Part shown: positions 63,290 through 64,000 of the stretch, one piece after another
Layout: each line of letters begins with the position of its first letter
Position numbering within the stretch: the first letter of the stretch is position 1
Origin: Prostheceraeus crozeri
Lineage: Eukaryota; Platyhelminthes; Polycladida; Euryleptidae
Assembly (NCBI GenBank): GCA_907163375.1
Contig: CAJQUW010006363.1
Location: 1,676,512-1,740,511 of the forward strand
Length of the DNA stretch: 64,000 nucleotides
Reading direction: 5' to 3'
Notes under the pieces: generated by a model
The model's input: the letters and a program-made list of their open reading frames with translations, nothing else
The model's database searches: none
Told to the model about the DNA's origin: nothing
Translations under genes and position numbers: made by a program

Positions 63290-64000
63290 AATAACATCAA
63301 GTTGATTCCAAATCTGGCATCCGTTTACCAATCCGATAGTTCGTTTTGAAGCTACAGCCCAAAACGTCCCAAATTCTAACTCTGTCGTTTTTCACCAATG
63401 TCCCAAAATCTTAAATGGCGTCTCACATGTAAACGAAGGCAGATACGAACAAGCCGATTCTTTCACTGAATTTGTCTCACTCTTAGCTTTCAAACGAGCT
63501 ATCGCACGACAAAATCCGTCCACTGGAAGCAAGCTGTCCAGGGGGGGGGGACGTCAGCCGAAAATTTTTTCTCTCCGATTTCGCTGGAAACATCCTTCCT
63601 AACCCAAAATTTCACGTAGATTCCGAATCTGGCCTCCGTTTTCTCATCCGATGCTTCGTTTGGACGCTACACACCAAAAACATCACACACTATAGCCTCA
63701 AGACTAATCCTGGCGGTCGCCCACGTCAACCTAGACGGTCGCCCACGTCAACCAGGCGGTCGGACCAACTCACCCGAGTCTCACACTCTGTCGTTGCAGA
63801 GGGGGGGGGACGTCAGCGAACATGTTGTGAACGTGGACCCACCCGGCCGGCACACCACGACAGACCACAACCTCTGTCGTTCCAGAGGGGGGGGGGACTC
63901 AGACACGAAGCACCACGGCGGCCGACCACGACACTCTGCCGTGCCAGAGGGGGGGGGGGACGCAGCGATGGCCGCCATCTTGCGCGGTCCAGAAGTGGAG
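63290..64000 (-). repeat. Outer terminal region with poly-C/hairpin repeats, right arm
   Basis: Mirror of 28125-28835 with the same four C runs (seen here as G runs near 63541, 63802, 63890 and 63950) and hairpins. Lengths of the homopolymers differ by one or two bases between arms. The window ends inside or at the end of this repeat. Confidence 0.8.

Larger units (their letters stand above)
46199..64000 (-). mobile_element. Polinton/Maverick (adintovirus-like) element, right arm of inverted dimer
   Basis: This is the reverse complement of 28125-45910 with few differences; net length differs by about 16 bp. Gene content and order are the same. About ten breaks are present overall, mostly in the polymerase, one penton-like gene, the ATPase and the small genes near the outer end. 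The capsid, protease, integrase, TBP-like and PC4-like genes look whole. The arm runs to the last base of the window, so its true end and target duplication are not visible. Confidence 0.9.

Noticed and set aside
28125-64000. A single 36-kb virus genome with giant terminal repeats
   Set aside because: Every core gene is present twice and only 288 bases are unique, so a dimer of a standard-size element is simpler. It is not fully excluded.
28125-64000. A retrovirus or gypsy-type element, because of the integrase
   Set aside because: No reverse transcriptase, gag or LTRs are present; polymerase B, packaging ATPase, protease and capsid genes identify a Polinton.

Overview
The window is nuclear DNA of an animal, most likely an invertebrate. 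It is AT-rich, has host genes split by GT-AG introns, and carries LINEs, a Penelope-like piece, a hAT element, a mariner and a very large Polinton/Maverick (adintovirus-like) element. Nothing bacterial is seen. An arthropod or similar host is a guess from the element families only.

Region 1 (1-28124) is host DNA with ordinary transposons. A two-exon host gene on the minus strand (4463 to 757) encodes a secreted fibrinogen-like protein ending in an ALK-type glycine-rich domain. Next come a 2.37-kb non-autonomous hAT element with a perfect 8-bp target duplication (4982-7351), a Penelope GIY-YIG scrap, decayed LINEs (about 10.4 kb and 14.2-15.8 kb), a mariner (16083-17639) inside a fold-back repeat element, and a CR1-like LINE with a long open frame (23.2-24.9 kb). 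Two exons of a host EML/EMAP-type WD40 gene lie on the minus strand at 26351-27654, just before the large element.

Region 2 (28125-64000) is one giant inverted repeat. A left arm (28125-45910) and a right arm (46199-64000) are near-identical reverse complements around a 288-bp spacer. Each arm carries the whole gene set of a Polinton: protein-primed DNA polymerase B, retroviral-type integrase, FtsK/HerA packaging ATPase, adenain-like protease, double-jelly-roll major capsid protein, two related penton-like/minor capsid proteins and two small basic virion proteins. The outer end carries poly-C/hairpin repeats. No matching terminal repeat is seen at the inner end of either arm, so the whole looks like an inverted (head-to-head) dimer, or an assembly fold-back. 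The right end of the element lies at or beyond the window edge. Both arms are fossils: the left arm has about 3 breaks, the right about 10, and most genes are open in at least one arm.

The unusual content is a possible private transcription kit. Each arm encodes a TATA-binding-protein-like protein with the two-repeat TBP core (36602-37147 and 54970-55509) and, beside it, two related proteins that look PC4-like; the tail of one is overprinted on the TBP gene. The outermost gene and the polymerase gene, about 16 kb apart, share a promoter module (CCAAT, CCAAT, TATA, GTGACGRACGCAC) with identical spacing, and both start with an AUG-only first exon followed by an intron. Other accessory genes are a DEDDh-exonuclease-like protein, two RING-like zinc proteins (one with a membrane segment), a cysteine-rich ORF overlapping the integrase, and an orphan acidic protein divergent from the polymerase.
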